This document shows, in pieces, positions 36,377 through 45,533 of a stretch of DNA of 64,000 nucleotides. The position numbers and the translations under genes were made by a program. A model generated the notes under the pieces. That model was not told the origin of the DNA. It did not search any database and saw nothing but the letters and a program-made list of their open reading frames with translations. Every line of letters begins with the position of its first letter. Within the stretch, counting starts at the first letter, position 1. The stretch lies in the NCBI GenBank assembly GCA_025059995.1, contig JANXCF010000006.1, positions 86,427 to 150,426 of the forward strand, given 5' to 3'. This stretch comes from Leptospiraceae bacterium. GTDB taxonomy: Bacteria > Spirochaetota > Leptospiria > Leptospirales > Leptonemataceae.

Positions 36377-36810
36377 TTTTCGAAGTGCTGTTGCTTCAAA
36401 ATGTATTCGATGTAGTTATCAGGATATTTCGTATCGATTTCGAATCGGTAAGTTATCCATTTTTTTTCGGGTTTGTAAAACACAAATAAATACCGTAGAG
36501 GTTGTCGTTCGTATTTCACTATCACAATATAGATTTGCAAAGTGTCTTGAACGTTATCGTGGAAAATGATTTCATAACTTTTAAAAGAACCAATAACTTT
36601 TTCTATGTTCAAAAAAGTTTTCTTTAAGCTACTGATAGATTCAACTTTGTTGTAAAGGACGGGGTTATTGGCAAATAGGTAATCAAGAGCTGTCTCTGAA
36701 CCCCTCTCCGCATACAAAGAAAAAAAATTTTGAATAATTCTATCCGTGCCGACATCTTGAGAAGTCAAAGAAAACATAAAAAGAAAAAACAAAAAAAGAA
36801 ATTTTTTCAT
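36373..36810 (-). CDS. small secreted protein of unknown function
   Basis: A 145-residue protein with a signal peptide (MKKFLFLFFLFMFSLTSQD; likely cleavage near residue 18) and a compact mature part of about 125 residues. The fold looks like an alpha-plus-beta cone of the SnoaL/NTF2 type: an early helix (DRIIQNFFSLYAERGSETAL), then strands IIFHDNVQDTLQIYIVIVKY and LRYLFVFYKPEKKW. I do not recognise a family. It begins 8 bp after the coiled-coil gene stop, so the two are one transcript and may act together in the periplasm. Shine-Dalgarno AGGGG is just upstream. Confidence 0.6.
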   Translation of the reverse strand: MKKFLFLFFLFMFSLTSQDVGTDRIIQNFFSLYAERGSETALDYLFANNPVLYNKVESISSLKKTFLNIEKVIGSFKSYEIIFHDNVQDTLQIYIVIVKYERQPLRYLFVFYKPEKKWITYRFEIDTKYPDNYIEYILKQQHFEN

Positions 36811-36818
36811 ACGAACCC

Positions 36819-39629
36819 CTAAGCTTTATTCACAGTGGCTATCACAGCTCTTACCAAAGAAATATCCAAATTGAGTCGTTCCGCAATGAGTTCTGGCTCC
36901 CATTTGTGTTTGAGGTATAAAGTTAAGATACCTTCTTTTTTCCATTCATCGATGATGGGTTTTTTGGGTTTTTCTTGTTCTTTTTCTTTAGTGAACTTCT
37001 CTGCTTCTGCTAAGAGCTTTTCTACAGTTTCATAAAAGGCACTGAGCTTATCCATTTTTTCCGTTGCTTCCGAAACTAAAGATTCTAGTTCGTTTTTAAT
37101 GTATCCACCTTGATCGTTGATTTCCGTCAAACGTTTGAGCATAATCGAAATCTGGGATTGTTTTTGTTCTAAATCCTTCATGAGCACGTCAACTTGTTCG
37201 AATCGTGCTTCTATTTCCTTGAATTTTATGTCCAAATCTTTTAGGACAGCTACTTTTTTTTCTAAGTTTTCGATATCGTTTTGTAGTGCTTCTTTACGAA
37301 TGTCAAAAATATCAATCTTTTGGAGAAGTTGTTTGGCTTGTTCTCCTGCATCGATGGCTTCTTTCTTGGCTTTTTCGACAATTCTTAATGAGTTTTCAAT
37401 GTATTTTTTTCTATCCATCAGCTCTTTAAAGAAATCTTCAAACACCTTTCGGTATTCTTCAAATTTGAGAAGCCTTTGTTCAATCTTTTCTGCGATTTTA
37501 TCTGCACTTTCTAAATTCACGAGTTTGACTTCCACTTCTTGGATTTTTTCAGACAAAGAAAAGAAACGATTTTCCACATGATCCAACAATGCTTTTCGTT
37601 CATGCAAGGTTTTTAATTCTTGTTCGATTTTGGCCTTAATCGTTTCAATCTGACTTAATTTGTAAATGAATTCTTCGAGTTCTCGTTTTTGGTATTGGAT
37701 TTCATCGAGTTTTTTGGTTAGAATTTCCAAACCCTGATCAAACTTCAAAATAAATTCTTCGGCTTTATCGATTAGAGATAAGCGTTCTTCGAATTTTCGT
37801 AAGCGTTGGGTGTCTTCGTGAAGTTCTCGAAATACCTCATCTTTGATGAGTCTTACTTTCTCCGTTTCTCCAAGAATTTCAGCTCTGATGTTGGCAATTT
37901 CGTTTCGGATTTGGGTTAAGTCCCTTTGCATGTTTTCCATCGATTTTCGAATCGTTGCTGATGTTCTTTTTTCTAGTTCTTCGATTTGGAGTTGTCCTTT
38001 ATCAATCAAGATTGTGAGTTGCCTTGAGATCTTTTCATCCAAAGTTTGATTGATTTTTCCTAATTTTTCATCTTGTTCTTCCATGAACTTGGATGCACGT
38101 TTCTCAAGACTTTGGATGAGTTCATCTTCCTTACTTTTGATTTCTTTATAGGCTTTTTCGGCGACTTCTTCAAGTCTTTGTTTAATGCGTGTTGATTCTC
38201 GTAATTGATCCTCAATCATTTCGATTTTACTTTCAATTTCTTCTCGTAGTTTTATGAATCCCTCTCGAGTTTGAAGGAGCTCTTGTTTTTCCATCGAAGC
38301 CAAGTCGATAAGTTCTGATTTGAGGTTTTCCAACGTAAAAAGTAGATTTCTTTTTAGTTGTTCTCCTAACTCAATGAATTTATCGATGATGACTTCATAT
38401 TCTTTTTTAATGTTTTGGAGCCTTCGCTCTTCTTCTAACGAAACATTTCTAAACTTGATTTCATATTTTTCGTAGTAGTTTTCAAAGATGGTGTTGATAT
38501 CTTGGATTTTTTGATTACGAAGGATTTCCATTTCCTCTTTGATGGCATTCAAGTTGAGTTTTAATTCTTCTAAACTCACTTTTGCATTGTATTCCCATTG
38601 TTTTTGGATTTCTTCGTATTTGCTTTGGATTTCTTGTTTGCTTTTGTAGGTGATTTCATGGAGTTTGTTTTCTGCGTTGAGATATTTTTCTTGGAAGCTT
38701 TCAATCTGATTCACTAAGTTATTTGCCATGCGACGGGTTTCGTTGATGATTTCATCTCGTTTACTGATGGTCTGTAAATTAAAGTTTTCGATTTCGTTTC
38801 GGATTTTTGTGATCTCTTCTTTTAGGGATTGAATGGCAGTATCTTTGATTTGATGAAGACCACTTTCTATGTTTTTAAATCGATCTTGATATAGCTTTAA
38901 TAAATCTTTGAACTTCTCTTCTATCTTTATGAGTTCCAAAGAAAACTTTTCATCTAAGTTTTGATTGAGACTATCGATTTTTTCTTTCGTTAAATCCAAT
39001 TGGTATTTTTGTTCTTCGAGTCGTTTGTCTAAGTCCTCGCTTTGTTGAAGGATTTCTTTTAAAGTATTGTTGGATTTATCAATATATTCTTTGATTTTGT
39101 TTTTGGATTCGTGAAGTATCTTTTCGATGATCTGCTGAAGTTTTTGGTTTGCTTCTAATTCTTTGATTTCTAAATCTTCTGTGATTTGATTTACTTTGAG
39201 TTCTAGATTTTTTATAAGATTATGGATAGCCTCAACTTTTTCGAAACCTTTGTCTAAAACCACGATTTCTTTATTGAGGAGTTCTGCTTGTTGTGAAATG
39301 TGGTGGATTTTTTCGGATAGTTTTTGGATGAATTCATTTTGCTGTTCAATCTTTTTGATGTTTTGTTGGTGGTATTCAATCATTTCTTCGAGTTTTTCAG
39401 AGGTAGATTTCGCCTGCCGAACCCTCAAATCAAAATCAATAATCAAATCCTTGATGTCTGTTTTTTCTCTTTCTAAGAACTCTTTGAATTCCTCTTTGAT
39501 TTTTTCAATCTCAAGGAATATAGCCTCATAGTTTTGTGTCTTTTTTTCTCGAAGAAAAAACGCTTTCACTAAAAATAAAGTAAAGCCCATTGTTATCAAA
39601 GAAAACAAACCCAATTCTAAGTAATACAT
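36819..39629 (-). CDS. SpiroCoCo-type membrane-anchored coiled-coil protein
   Basis: A 936-residue protein with one N-terminal membrane helix (residues about 3-22) followed by nearly 850 residues of charged heptad coiled coil in the cytoplasm, without prolines or aromatic-rich breaks. The last 45 residues form a small helical domain (ILTLYLKHKWEPELIAERLN, then a second short helix). This pattern matches proteins annotated as SpiroCoCo in Leptospira and relatives. Their function is not established; roles in cell-body architecture are suspected. A TAGGAG Shine-Dalgarno precedes the ATG. It lies upstream of the small secreted protein gene in one operon. Confidence 0.85.
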   Translation of the reverse strand: MYYLELGLFSLITMGFTLFLVKAFFLREKKTQNYEAIFLEIEKIKEEFKEFLEREKTDIKDLIIDFDLRVRQAKSTSEKLEEMIEYHQQNIKKIEQQNEFIQKLSEKIHHISQQAELLNKEIVVLDKGFEKVEAIHNLIKNLELKVNQITEDLEIKELEANQKLQQIIEKILHESKNKIKEYIDKSNNTLKEILQQSEDLDKRLEEQKYQLDLTKEKIDSLNQNLDEKFSLELIKIEEKFKDLLKLYQDRFKNIESGLHQIKDTAIQSLKEEITKIRNEIENFNLQTISKRDEIINETRRMANNLVNQIESFQEKYLNAENKLHEITYKSKQEIQSKYEEIQKQWEYNAKVSLEELKLNLNAIKEEMEILRNQKIQDINTIFENYYEKYEIKFRNVSLEEERRLQNIKKEYEVIIDKFIELGEQLKRNLLFTLENLKSELIDLASMEKQELLQTREGFIKLREEIESKIEMIEDQLRESTRIKQRLEEVAEKAYKEIKSKEDELIQSLEKRASKFMEEQDEKLGKINQTLDEKISRQLTILIDKGQLQIEELEKRTSATIRKSMENMQRDLTQIRNEIANIRAEILGETEKVRLIKDEVFRELHEDTQRLRKFEERLSLIDKAEEFILKFDQGLEILTKKLDEIQYQKRELEEFIYKLSQIETIKAKIEQELKTLHERKALLDHVENRFFSLSEKIQEVEVKLVNLESADKIAEKIEQRLLKFEEYRKVFEDFFKELMDRKKYIENSLRIVEKAKKEAIDAGEQAKQLLQKIDIFDIRKEALQNDIENLEKKVAVLKDLDIKFKEIEARFEQVDVLMKDLEQKQSQISIMLKRLTEINDQGGYIKNELESLVSEATEKMDKLSAFYETVEKLLAEAEKFTKEKEQEKPKKPIIDEWKKEGILTLYLKHKWEPELIAERLNLDISLVRAVIATVNKA

Positions 39630-39808
39630 ATAAACTCCTAAGCAAAAACTTTATCGATAAAGGCAAATCTCTATTCAAAAAACAAAAAAACAACATTTTT
39701 TCTTTTCTGAGAAAATTACTCTTAACGTAAACTTTGTTTAGTAAATGATGGGGGATTAAAAAATTAAAATGTCAATTTCTTTATGTAGAGCTTTTATATT
39801 TTTAAGTT

Positions 39809-40381
39809 ATGAGGTTTATCAAAGATTTGTGGTATTATTTTTTGAATATCATCAAAAAAACCCCTCATGGAGGTATCAAATATAGCAATTTAAAGTTTTT
39901 AAATTCCACTAAGTCAAGAAAGCATTTTTGTTTTACTTGTATTCAATGTGGAAAGTGCTGCGAAGGCTCAGGCAGAGTATACTTTACTAAAAGTGATTTA
40001 CTACATATCAAACAATATTTACGATTATCAAACTCAGAATATAGCCAATTATTAAAAAAATTAAATTTGTTTGAACAAAATGGTCTTTGGGTTTATCGAA
40101 TTCATTCTCGTTGTATTTTCCTTGATGAAAATCAACTTTGTAAAATCTACCCCGTAAGACCTTTGCAATGTCGAACCTTTCCTTATTGGAGTTATTATTT
40201 TCGTTCCGAAAAAAACTTTCGAAAATTACTTGAGCATTGTCCTGGAGCTCAGGTTTGTAATAACAAAAAATCTCCTTTGATTGTTTCTATTCCTGAGATT
40301 GTTTTTCGTTGCAATCAGACCTCAGAGAAGTTTTATCGACAACAAACATTGAAAGATTCAAAGGACATCATAACCTTATGA
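39809..40381 (+). CDS. YkgJ-family cysteine-cluster protein
   Basis: A 190-residue protein with the YkgJ arrangement: FTCIQCGKCCEGSGRV (three cysteines at about 46-53), SRCIFLDENQLCKIYPVRPLQCRTFPYW (cysteines at about 103, 112, 122) and a final HCPG. Such proteins bind a zinc or iron-sulfur cluster and some help flagellar and other maturation steps; the exact reaction is unknown. The first 25 residues are basic. It overlaps purC by 4 bp (ATGA), so the two are coupled. No Shine-Dalgarno is seen; a TATATT box (39795-39800) lies just upstream. Confidence 0.88.
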   Translation: MRFIKDLWYYFLNIIKKTPHGGIKYSNLKFLNSTKSRKHFCFTCIQCGKCCEGSGRVYFTKSDLLHIKQYLRLSNSEYSQLLKKLNLFEQNGLWVYRIHSRCIFLDENQLCKIYPVRPLQCRTFPYWSYYFRSEKNFRKLLEHCPGAQVCNNKKSPLIVSIPEIVFRCNQTSEKFYRQQTLKDSKDIITL

Positions 40382-41274
40382 AAAAATCGCCTTTCTATCG
40401 AGGTAAGGTTCGAGATTTATATGAAGTTGATGATGAAAGAATGATCATTGTATCAACTGATAGGATTTCTGCTTTTGACGTGGTATTTTCTGAAGCTATT
40501 CCAAAGAAGGGTATTTATTTGAATGAAATTTCTTCCCTTTGGTTTTGGTATCTTCAAAATAAACCGTCGAGGTTGTTTCCCCAAAAAACTCTCACAACAG
40601 CATTGAATTTCAAAACTCATTTTATTACAAATGACCTTTCGGAGTTTCCTGAGCCTTTTTGCCATATTGACGAGTGGAATCAACGCGCCATGTTGGTTTA
40701 CAAAACCAAAAGGATTGATTTTGAGTGTGTGGTTCGTGGTTATCTTCTTGGATCTGCATGGAAAGAATACCAGGCCACTCAAAAAGTAAGTGGGATTGCT
40801 TTGAAACCGGGACTTAAGTTTGGAGATGCTCTACCAGAGTTTCTCTTTACTCCTACAACCAAAGAAGAACTCGGCAAACACGATATCAATGTGGATTTCG
40901 AATACATGCAAGAAAAGATTGGCTCAACCCTTGCTCAAAGATTGAAAGAAATTTCTCTTAGCCTGTTCAAAGAAGCCAAAGAAATTTATGATTCCATTGG
41001 ATTTATTTTGTGTGATACAAAATTCGAATTTGGAATTCGAAATGGGGAAATCTATTTGATCGATGAAGTTCTCACACCAGACTCAAGTCGGTTTTGGAAA
41101 AAAGGCAACGAGAAGAAAAAAGATAGTTATGATAAACAAATTCTAAGGGATTATTTAGAGAAAATTTCGTGGGATAAAAATTCTCCTCCACCACCCATCC
41201 CTCAAGATATAATCAGCGAGCTCCAAAGTCGTTATGAAGAAATATATCTAAGGCTCAAAGAAGTTTTGGTGTAA
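40378..41274 (+). CDS. purC: phosphoribosylaminoimidazole-succinocarboxamide synthase
   Basis: The chosen ATG (40378) overlaps the YkgJ stop as ATGA and gives 298 residues beginning MKKSPFYRGKVRDLYEV. Upstream extension to 40309 lacks family similarity. Conserved blocks are VSTDRISAFDVVF (nucleotide site), ECVVRGYLLGSAWKEYQ and IDEVLTPDSSRFWK. The enzyme joins CAIR and aspartate with ATP in purine synthesis. The length of about 300 residues is that of the longer bacterial/eukaryotic-type SAICAR synthases, not the 235-residue short form. No other pur gene is in the window. Confidence 0.97.
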   Translation: MKKSPFYRGKVRDLYEVDDERMIIVSTDRISAFDVVFSEAIPKKGIYLNEISSLWFWYLQNKPSRLFPQKTLTTALNFKTHFITNDLSEFPEPFCHIDEWNQRAMLVYKTKRIDFECVVRGYLLGSAWKEYQATQKVSGIALKPGLKFGDALPEFLFTPTTKEELGKHDINVDFEYMQEKIGSTLAQRLKEISLSLFKEAKEIYDSIGFILCDTKFEFGIRNGEIYLIDEVLTPDSSRFWKKGNEKKKDSYDKQILRDYLEKISWDKNSPPPPIPQDIISELQSRYEEIYLRLKEVLV

Positions 41275-41334
41275 AAAACAGAATTGACTTTCGCTTTATA
41301 GTTTGTTTAATAAAAAATTATAACTGTTTCAAAG

Positions 41335-41973
41335 ATGAAAGTAAAAAAGCCAACAAAAGAAATCATCATCGAGGCGGCTTATAAAGAATTTGCTGAGAAA
41401 GGCTTCGATGGTGCAAGGATGCAAAAAATTGCAGAGAGAGCAAAAATCAACAAAGCCATGCTGCATTACTATTATCACGATAAGCAAACTCTTTATGAAA
41501 ATGTGATAGAATACTTTCATTCTTTATTTGATCGCATTCTTCAAGAAAAAAGTGTAGAAACAAAAGATCGAATTACGTTTTTAGAACAAATTGTTGATGC
41601 TTATTATAAAATCTATTTTGAATATCCAGAAGTGAAAAAGATTTTCATCCACGAATTGGCGAGTGGATTTGAAGCAACAAAAAAATTGCTCAAAAAACAT
41701 GATCCGGACCATGTCGAAAAAATAGCAGAAAAATTTTTTTTGTTAACAAAAATTAAAGAACTACAAGATCATCAAGAAATTCGGATGGATATCGAACCAG
41801 AACACATCATGATGACCATCTTGGGTTTGATTGAATCTTCTTTGGTTCAACTACAAATTGTTAGTAAAGTTTTGGATTATGATCAAAATGAAGTCCAAAT
41901 GTTTTTAGAGAAACGTAAAGAAAGTATCGTTAAGATTTTGGATCAAGGGCTTGCTATTAGGAATTCTCCGTGA
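41335..41973 (+). CDS. TetR-family transcriptional regulator
   Basis: A 212-residue repressor. Residues 8-55 form the helix-turn-helix domain, with IIEAAYKEFAEKGFDGARMQKIAERAKINKAMLHYYYHDKQ split over the recognition helix. Residues 60-210 are the helical ligand-binding domain with no diagnostic motif; the HYYY-H-D-K pattern is typical. A possible promoter is TTGACT (41284-41289), 17-bp spacer, TTAATA (41307-41312). The gene overlaps the convergent DUF2452 gene by 17 bp. Divergent partner genes, the usual targets, are absent, so its target is unknown. Confidence 0.93.
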   Translation: MKVKKPTKEIIIEAAYKEFAEKGFDGARMQKIAERAKINKAMLHYYYHDKQTLYENVIEYFHSLFDRILQEKSVETKDRITFLEQIVDAYYKIYFEYPEVKKIFIHELASGFEATKKLLKKHDPDHVEKIAEKFFLLTKIKELQDHQEIRMDIEPEHIMMTILGLIESSLVQLQIVSKVLDYDQNEVQMFLEKRKESIVKILDQGLAIRNSP

Positions 41974-42391
41974 TTTTTTCAAAGCTCATATCGTGAAGTA
42001 GTCGATAACTGGCAATAAACTGATGAGGAGGTGAACCCCATTCCTCAGGAGAAAGCAAAGAAAAATAAAGTTCGCCGTTCTCTTTTTCGTAAAGATGTAA
42101 AATCATTCCTGGTTTTTTCTCAAAATTACAAGAGACTCGGTGGAGTTTAGCATCTTCTTGTGCTTTTATCAAGATTTCTCGGGCTTGGTTTTGAAGGGCT
42201 TGAATTTGTTTTAAAATCAAATCTAATTTTTGGTTGACACTGGTTTTAATCCATAAGTCAGCTTGTTCAATCTCTTTGGCTCTATCCACTAACGAAAAAG
42301 GAGGATCAGAAGTTTTAATGGGATACGGAAGAAAAGCTTTGTTTTCTACCTCTGGTTCTTTTTTGTTGTGAAAAGGAACGTAATCTTCCAT
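41957..42391 (-). CDS. DUF2452 protein
   Basis: A 144-residue protein matching the DUF2452 family: the central block ADLWIKTSVNQKLDLILKQI is a helix bundle, and the C-terminal part contains PGMILHLYEKENGELYFSLL then SPEEWG, which are the family's most conserved features. Function is unknown; members occur in Bacteroidetes and spirochaetes. It ends in a 17-bp overlap with the TetR gene stop on the other strand. Its promoter is presumably in the 68 bp between it and the terminator at 42436-42463. Confidence 0.8.
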   Translation of the reverse strand: MEDYVPFHNKKEPEVENKAFLPYPIKTSDPPFSLVDRAKEIEQADLWIKTSVNQKLDLILKQIQALQNQAREILIKAQEDAKLHRVSCNFEKKPGMILHLYEKENGELYFSLLSPEEWGSPPHQFIASYRLLHDMSFEKITENS

Positions 42392-42435
42392 TTTTTGACA
42401 TTAAAATCGAAATAACTTAGAACTCAATTTTTTTA

Positions 42436-42463
42436 CAAAAATAGAGAAGTAGAACTCCTCTAT
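42436..42463 (-). terminator. intrinsic terminator after the protease/pro-domain operon
   Basis: ATAGAG (42441-42446) and CTCTAT (42458-42463) form a stem with an AGT/ACT inner pair. On the minus strand it is followed by TTTTTGTAAAAAAA. The pro-domain stop codon (42462-42460) lies in the stem. On the plus strand a T run also follows, but no plus-strand gene ends here. Confidence 0.75.
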
Positions 42464-43053
42464 TTTTTTTGTGCTTCGATCCACCAATCAGGAGTAGAGT
42501 AATCGATAATAGGTTCGGTGCTTAATTGGTTTGCAATCTCAAGTGAAGCTAGACCAGGAGGGGTAGAAACGAGATAATAATTTCTTTCATTGATGGTTTG
42601 GACTCGTTTGACGCTAAGGTTTTTATTTTTAAAAAATTCTTGAATAGTGGATTCATCAATTCCTTCTTTAAAGCGAACAATCACACCACCTGGAAGAAAC
42701 ATCAGGCTTCCGCCTTCACCGCGAAACACTTCTGAGAGTTTGTATTGTTTTGACAGGGATTTTGTATACCCACCACTTCGTATATTTTGTTGGATTTTTG
42801 GGTTCTTGATTTTGTAGATTTTGATTTTTCCGTAGTTTTTTTCTTCTTTGATTGAAGCACGAAATCGACTCGCATAATTTGAGCCTTCTATCTCTGCTAT
42901 TAAATCTTCTTGAAGAAAAACTCTTTTAGGGGTGTTTCCGTCATAGTAAATAAATTCTCTTTGACTTCTTTCTTCTTTAACTTTTGAGGGGTTTTGGGCA
43001 TATAAAAAAGTTGATAAAAACGTAATTGTTAATAAAACAAAATACTTTTTCAT
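42460..43053 (-). CDS. free-standing subtilase pro-domain protein (putative trans-acting chaperone/inhibitor)
   Basis: A 197-residue exported protein with a signal peptide (MKKYFVLLTITFLSTFLYAQ). Residues about 115-195 read like a subtilase pro-domain: GGVIVRFKEGIDESTIQEFF, then KNLSVKRVQTINERNYYLV and SLEIANQLSTEPIIDYSTPDW. This is the beta-alpha-beta fold with the late motif (E-P-x-I-D-Y-x-x-P) that runs into the mature enzyme in normal precursors. Here the sequence ends just after it and no protease domain follows. The subtilase gene lies immediately upstream with a 24-bp gap. A TAAAGGAGG Shine-Dalgarno precedes its ATG. It probably folds or inhibits that protease in trans. The call is by pattern and context. 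Confidence 0.7.
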   Translation of the reverse strand: MKKYFVLLTITFLSTFLYAQNPSKVKEERSQREFIYYDGNTPKRVFLQEDLIAEIEGSNYASRFRASIKEEKNYGKIKIYKIKNPKIQQNIRSGGYTKSLSKQYKLSEVFRGEGGSLMFLPGGVIVRFKEGIDESTIQEFFKNKNLSVKRVQTINERNYYLVSTPPGLASLEIANQLSTEPIIDYSTPDWWIEAQKK

Positions 43054-43077
43054 TTTTTCCTCCTTTATGGTTATGGT

Positions 43078-44787
43078 CTATCGTCCGAAAATGATGAGTT
43101 TCCATCTATGAAGTTGTCCTATATCATCTAAACCCAAATCTTTTACAGTTAATGACCAATTACCGTTGGGGTTTTCGTCTAAGAAATTGGCTGCTGAAAA
43201 GACCCAAGTCTTGTTTGTATAAGAATTACATGACTCAGTTTCTAATCCATCAGAAGGATCATTATTAGCGTCTTTATAACATCGATGTTTTCTTGTCAAG
43301 ACTGCCGTAGTTCCACTGGGAGATTTTAGTGTGATTTCTAAATCCCCAAAGTATTGGTGGGAAAATTGCACCTCTACTTGAACACCTTCAATTTTTGTAA
43401 TGTTGCTTGAGACATTCATATTTCTTGTTATACCAATACTGTTATTATCAGGAATGTTCTGGTTTGCTATGTCATAGTTAGTTGCTGTCTTTTTTAGGTT
43501 ATTATAATTTCCCAGTGAAGTAAAGTTTTTTGCTAAATTGACAGCACTAAAAGCATCTGCAACACCAAAACCATATTTGTGATTGAAGAAGAAACCTGCT
43601 CCATTTTGCTTCCAATCTGAATCAAAGGGATCAATTCTTCTTGCTGTTTTTGCTAAGATATATCGGATATCTCGCCAAGTTAAATTGGGATTAGCTTCTA
43701 ACATCAATGCAACAATACCAGCAACAAAAGGTGTGGCTGCTGATGTCCCACCGAAAGTATCAGTATAATTCACATCGGGATTATCAGTTTCTTCAGGATC
43801 CTTTGGAGGGTTATATCCATCATTACCTTGAATGTCAGTAGTAGTGATAGCTAAGGTGCCTTCATTATATAAAGGATCTGAATATCCGCAAACCCAAATG
43901 TTTGCTCCTAGTTCAGAATAATAGGAGTATTTGCCCAAATTTGTAACAGCGCAGATTGCCATAATATAAGGTAAAAAATTTGCTTGTCCATCATGATTTG
44001 AGTCATCAACTTGATCGATCAATAGAACTATGTTATTGTTTGTAGTGGTAACTTTTGTACTCCCATTACCACCAGCCCATAGATAGATAATTCCTTTCCC
44101 GCCACGACCATTCCTTACACCGTCTATGATACTTTCCTTCCAGAGTGTTCCGGCAAACTCATCCATTAATTCCCCTGTTCCATCAGGAGCTCCCCAACTA
44201 TTGTTAGATATTTGTATGACATCTTTATTTTTTATCATTGCTTCAGCTGTATCGCTTTGGACTGCAGATGTATTGTTATCCAATGTGTTGATAGTATTTG
44301 CTAACAATAAATTGTAGCCAACTAACTTAGATAAAGGTGCCAAGCCTCTTACTCCTATGTCGTTACATCTAGCGCCTATTACACCAGCTACAGAAGTTCC
44401 ATGTGGATAATTGGAAGTGTAGGGCTTAATCTGGTTGTTTTTATCAATAAAGTTCCAGTGATAACTATGTCTCGTGTTTGCAATCAAGTCAGGATGATCA
44501 ATATCAACACCATCATCAACGACCGCAACATAAACATCTCTACCGAAAATGGATTGTTCCCATAAAGGTACTACATTAGCATCATTTCCTGCTACACCAC
44601 CACCTTGACCTGTGTTTTTGATATGCCATTGATTCTTCAAGAGAGGATCTTTTCCAAAACATACAGGAGTTGCATTTATCACCTGCCAAAGGAGTAGCAA
44701 TTGAAGGCTATTGTTTTTTTTTGTATTCTGAACACAAGAAGTCATAATGAAAATCAAAAAAAATAAGTGTGAAACTATTTTGATCAT
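43078..44787 (-). CDS. S8 subtilisin/kexin-like lipoprotein with P domain
   Basis: A 569-residue secreted serine protease. The N-terminus MIKIVSHLFFLIFIMTSC is a lipoprotein signal (lipobox IMTSC, Cys18). The catalytic triad is complete: Asp91 (VAVVDDGVDIDHPD), His129 (NYPHGTSVAG) and Ser349 (GGTSAATPFVAG), with oxyanion Asn241 (AGGNG). The C-terminal 120 residues form a P (homo-B) domain with VEVQFSHQYFGDLEITLKSPSGT and DIGQLHRWKL. No pro-domain precedes the catalytic domain: only about 25 residues lie between the lipid Cys and PVCFGKDPLLKNQWHI. The following gene encodes a free pro-domain. Target unknown. Confidence 0.95.
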   Translation of the reverse strand: MIKIVSHLFFLIFIMTSCVQNTKKNNSLQLLLLWQVINATPVCFGKDPLLKNQWHIKNTGQGGGVAGNDANVVPLWEQSIFGRDVYVAVVDDGVDIDHPDLIANTRHSYHWNFIDKNNQIKPYTSNYPHGTSVAGVIGARCNDIGVRGLAPLSKLVGYNLLLANTINTLDNNTSAVQSDTAEAMIKNKDVIQISNNSWGAPDGTGELMDEFAGTLWKESIIDGVRNGRGGKGIIYLWAGGNGSTKVTTTNNNIVLLIDQVDDSNHDGQANFLPYIMAICAVTNLGKYSYYSELGANIWVCGYSDPLYNEGTLAITTTDIQGNDGYNPPKDPEETDNPDVNYTDTFGGTSAATPFVAGIVALMLEANPNLTWRDIRYILAKTARRIDPFDSDWKQNGAGFFFNHKYGFGVADAFSAVNLAKNFTSLGNYNNLKKTATNYDIANQNIPDNNSIGITRNMNVSSNITKIEGVQVEVQFSHQYFGDLEITLKSPSGTTAVLTRKHRCYKDANNDPSDGLETESCNSYTNKTWVFSAANFLDENPNGNWSLTVKDLGLDDIGQLHRWKLIIFGR

Positions 44788-44941
44788 ATTTTTTTCCTAA
44801 AATAATTATGTTAGAATGTTTAAGAAAAAAGTTTTTATTTACAATTTTGGCAAGAGAAAAGTTTTAATTTTGTTTACAAATCGATTTTTTAATTACATTT
44901 TAGGATTGATTTAAAAACTTTAAAATCTTTTTTTTGATACT

Positions 44942-45532
44942 ATGATTCAGACTATCTATCCTGTTCCCTCATCGTCTTTTGTTCATGAAGGTGCCTATGT
45001 CATAGGGAAGGTTTTGATTGGCGAATATGTTTCTATTTGGCCCGGAGTAGTTATACGAGGGGATTTGAACGAAATCAAGATTGGTAATTACGTCAATATT
45101 CAAGATAATGCAGTGTTGCACGTGGATGGTTCTAGCCCCATCGAAATAGGAGCCTATTCTTTGATAGGACATATGGCAGTTCTTCATGGTTGTAAGATTG
45201 GCAAAGCCTGCATGATTGGAATTCGAAGTATCGTCATGGATGATGCCGAAATTGGAGATGGAGCCATGATCACAGCTGATTGCATAATACGAGGAAAAAT
45301 GAAAATCCCTCCATTTTCGTTGGTAACGAATGTGAATGGAGAACTAAAGATATATCCTGATAAAGCAAAGACCCTTTATACCATTCTGGGAAGTCTTGAA
45401 TACGTAGAGTTAGCAAAACGACATAAAGAAAAAAATTTTGAAGCTTTTACAGAAGAAGAAATGCAAAAACTAAAAAGAGAAGCAAAAGAAGTTTTTCGAA
45501 AGTTGTTTCCAGAAAGGGTAGATAAAGAATAA
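44942..45532 (+). CDS. gamma-carbonic-anhydrase-family protein (paralogue 1)
   Basis: A 196-residue left-handed beta-helix protein with hexapeptide repeats. The three metal-ligand histidines of gamma-carbonic anhydrases are present in NIQDNAVLHVDG, LIGHMAVLHGCKIG. The family hydrates CO2 or has unknown roles; activity cannot be told from sequence. The C-terminal 60 residues form an amphipathic helix (EYVELAKRHKEKNFEAF). It lies 1 bp from the convergent end of the delta-60 pseudogene, and a second paralogue of the same family follows 1.5 kb later on the same strand. Confidence 0.9.
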   Translation: MIQTIYPVPSSSFVHEGAYVIGKVLIGEYVSIWPGVVIRGDLNEIKIGNYVNIQDNAVLHVDGSSPIEIGAYSLIGHMAVLHGCKIGKACMIGIRSIVMDDAEIGDGAMITADCIIRGKMKIPPFSLVTNVNGELKIYPDKAKTLYTILGSLEYVELAKRHKEKNFEAFTEEEMQKLKREAKEVFRKLFPERVDKE

Positions 45533-45533
45533 A

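Noticed and set aside
37117..37581. 154-residue plus-strand serine-rich frame
   Set aside because: Antisense to the heptad-repeat coil of the SpiroCoCo protein; regular codon patterns keep the reverse frame open.
42447..42457. Plus-strand terminator function for the hairpin at 42436-42463
   Set aside because: A T run follows on the plus strand, but no plus-strand gene ends nearby (TetR ends at 41973), so only the minus-strand role is claimed.
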